A stretch of DNA of 64,000 nt from Procambarus clarkii (taxonomy: Eukaryota; Arthropoda; Malacostraca; Decapoda; Cambaridae), in NCBI RefSeq assembly GCF_040958095.1, contig NC_091181.1, forward strand, positions 23,565,026-23,629,025. The letters run 5' to 3'. Below the pieces are notes generated by a model, which saw nothing but the letters and a program-made list of their open reading frames with translations, was not told where the DNA came from and made no database searches. Position 1 is the stretch's first letter. The number at the start of each line of letters is the position of its first letter. A program made the translations under genes and the position numbers. Positions 63,825-64,000 of the stretch are shown here, piece after piece.

Positions 63825-64000
63825 CACTCACAGGAAGGGAATGGGGTCAAATACCATCCACTGGATGTGTATGGCGTCCACTACCACCGACTGGATGGGT
63901 ATGGGGCTCACAACCACCCACAGGATGGGTATGGGGTCTAATACCACCCACAGGATGAGTATGGCGTCCACTATCACCCACAGGATGGGTATGGGGCTCC
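63825..64000. repeat. 30-bp tandem repeat running off the window
   Basis: Units begin GGATGGGTATGGGG and end CACCCACA, 30 bp each, at least five, with 10-20% differences. A unit length divisible by three keeps one plus frame open as a ten-residue repeat to 63,941, where a stop occurs. There is no other sign of a gene. Confidence 0.85.

Overview
The window is animal nuclear DNA, most likely from a decapod crustacean of the crayfish or lobster kind. That is an inference from AT-rich unique sequence, dense (TA)n microsatellites, arthropod-like TTAGG motifs, several tRNA-derived SINE families and a very heavy load of non-LTR retrotransposons. No ordinary host gene was recognised. Nearly everything that can be named is a mobile element or a tandem array, often nested several layers deep.

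Layout. 1-12,400: unassigned sequence, a tRNA-SINE next to a (TA)n tract, two long minus-strand CR1/L2-like LINEs (3.1-5.7 kb and 8.4-11.2 kb), a Penelope-like (PLE) remnant, and GT-rich minisatellite blocks of a 31-bp family. 12,400-17,030: unassigned sequence, then a decayed minus-strand Ty3/Gypsy element. 17,030-23,370: LINE scraps, a 2.0-kb non-autonomous Helitron with clean ends (18,338-20,338), and an inverted-repeat element carrying a 1,041-bp solo LTR with a perfect 5-bp target duplication. 23,370-30,060: two plus-strand LINE copies and a 4-kb array of the same 31-bp minisatellite.

30,571-61,778 looks like one large DNA transposon of the Kyakuja-Dileera-Zisupton (KDZ) group. Inverted repeats of about 0.5-0.6 kb, nearly identical apart from one 100-bp indel, face each other 31 kb apart. 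Between them, on the minus strand, lies an 18-exon transposase gene (61,036 to 45,344) whose exon phases can be followed almost throughout. It has a Cys-rich cluster, the KDZ core blocks and a plausible D, D, E triad. Further downstream on the same strand is a small three-exon second gene (37,803 to 34,694) of unknown function. The element has been invaded by LINEs, SINEs, PLEs, an R2-like LINE, foldback MITEs flanked by (TA)n, and a 5.65-kb GC-rich inverted-repeat element in intron 4. The transposase gene is probably dead: a TTAA-flanked MITE sits in the exon that carries the catalytic Glu, and exon 16 has a frameshift.

61,778-64,000: a SINE, a LINE 3' fragment next to a 23-bp GT-rich array, and a 30-bp tandem repeat that runs off the window. 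All exon borders were read by eye from splice consensus and phase. No alignment or database search was possible.
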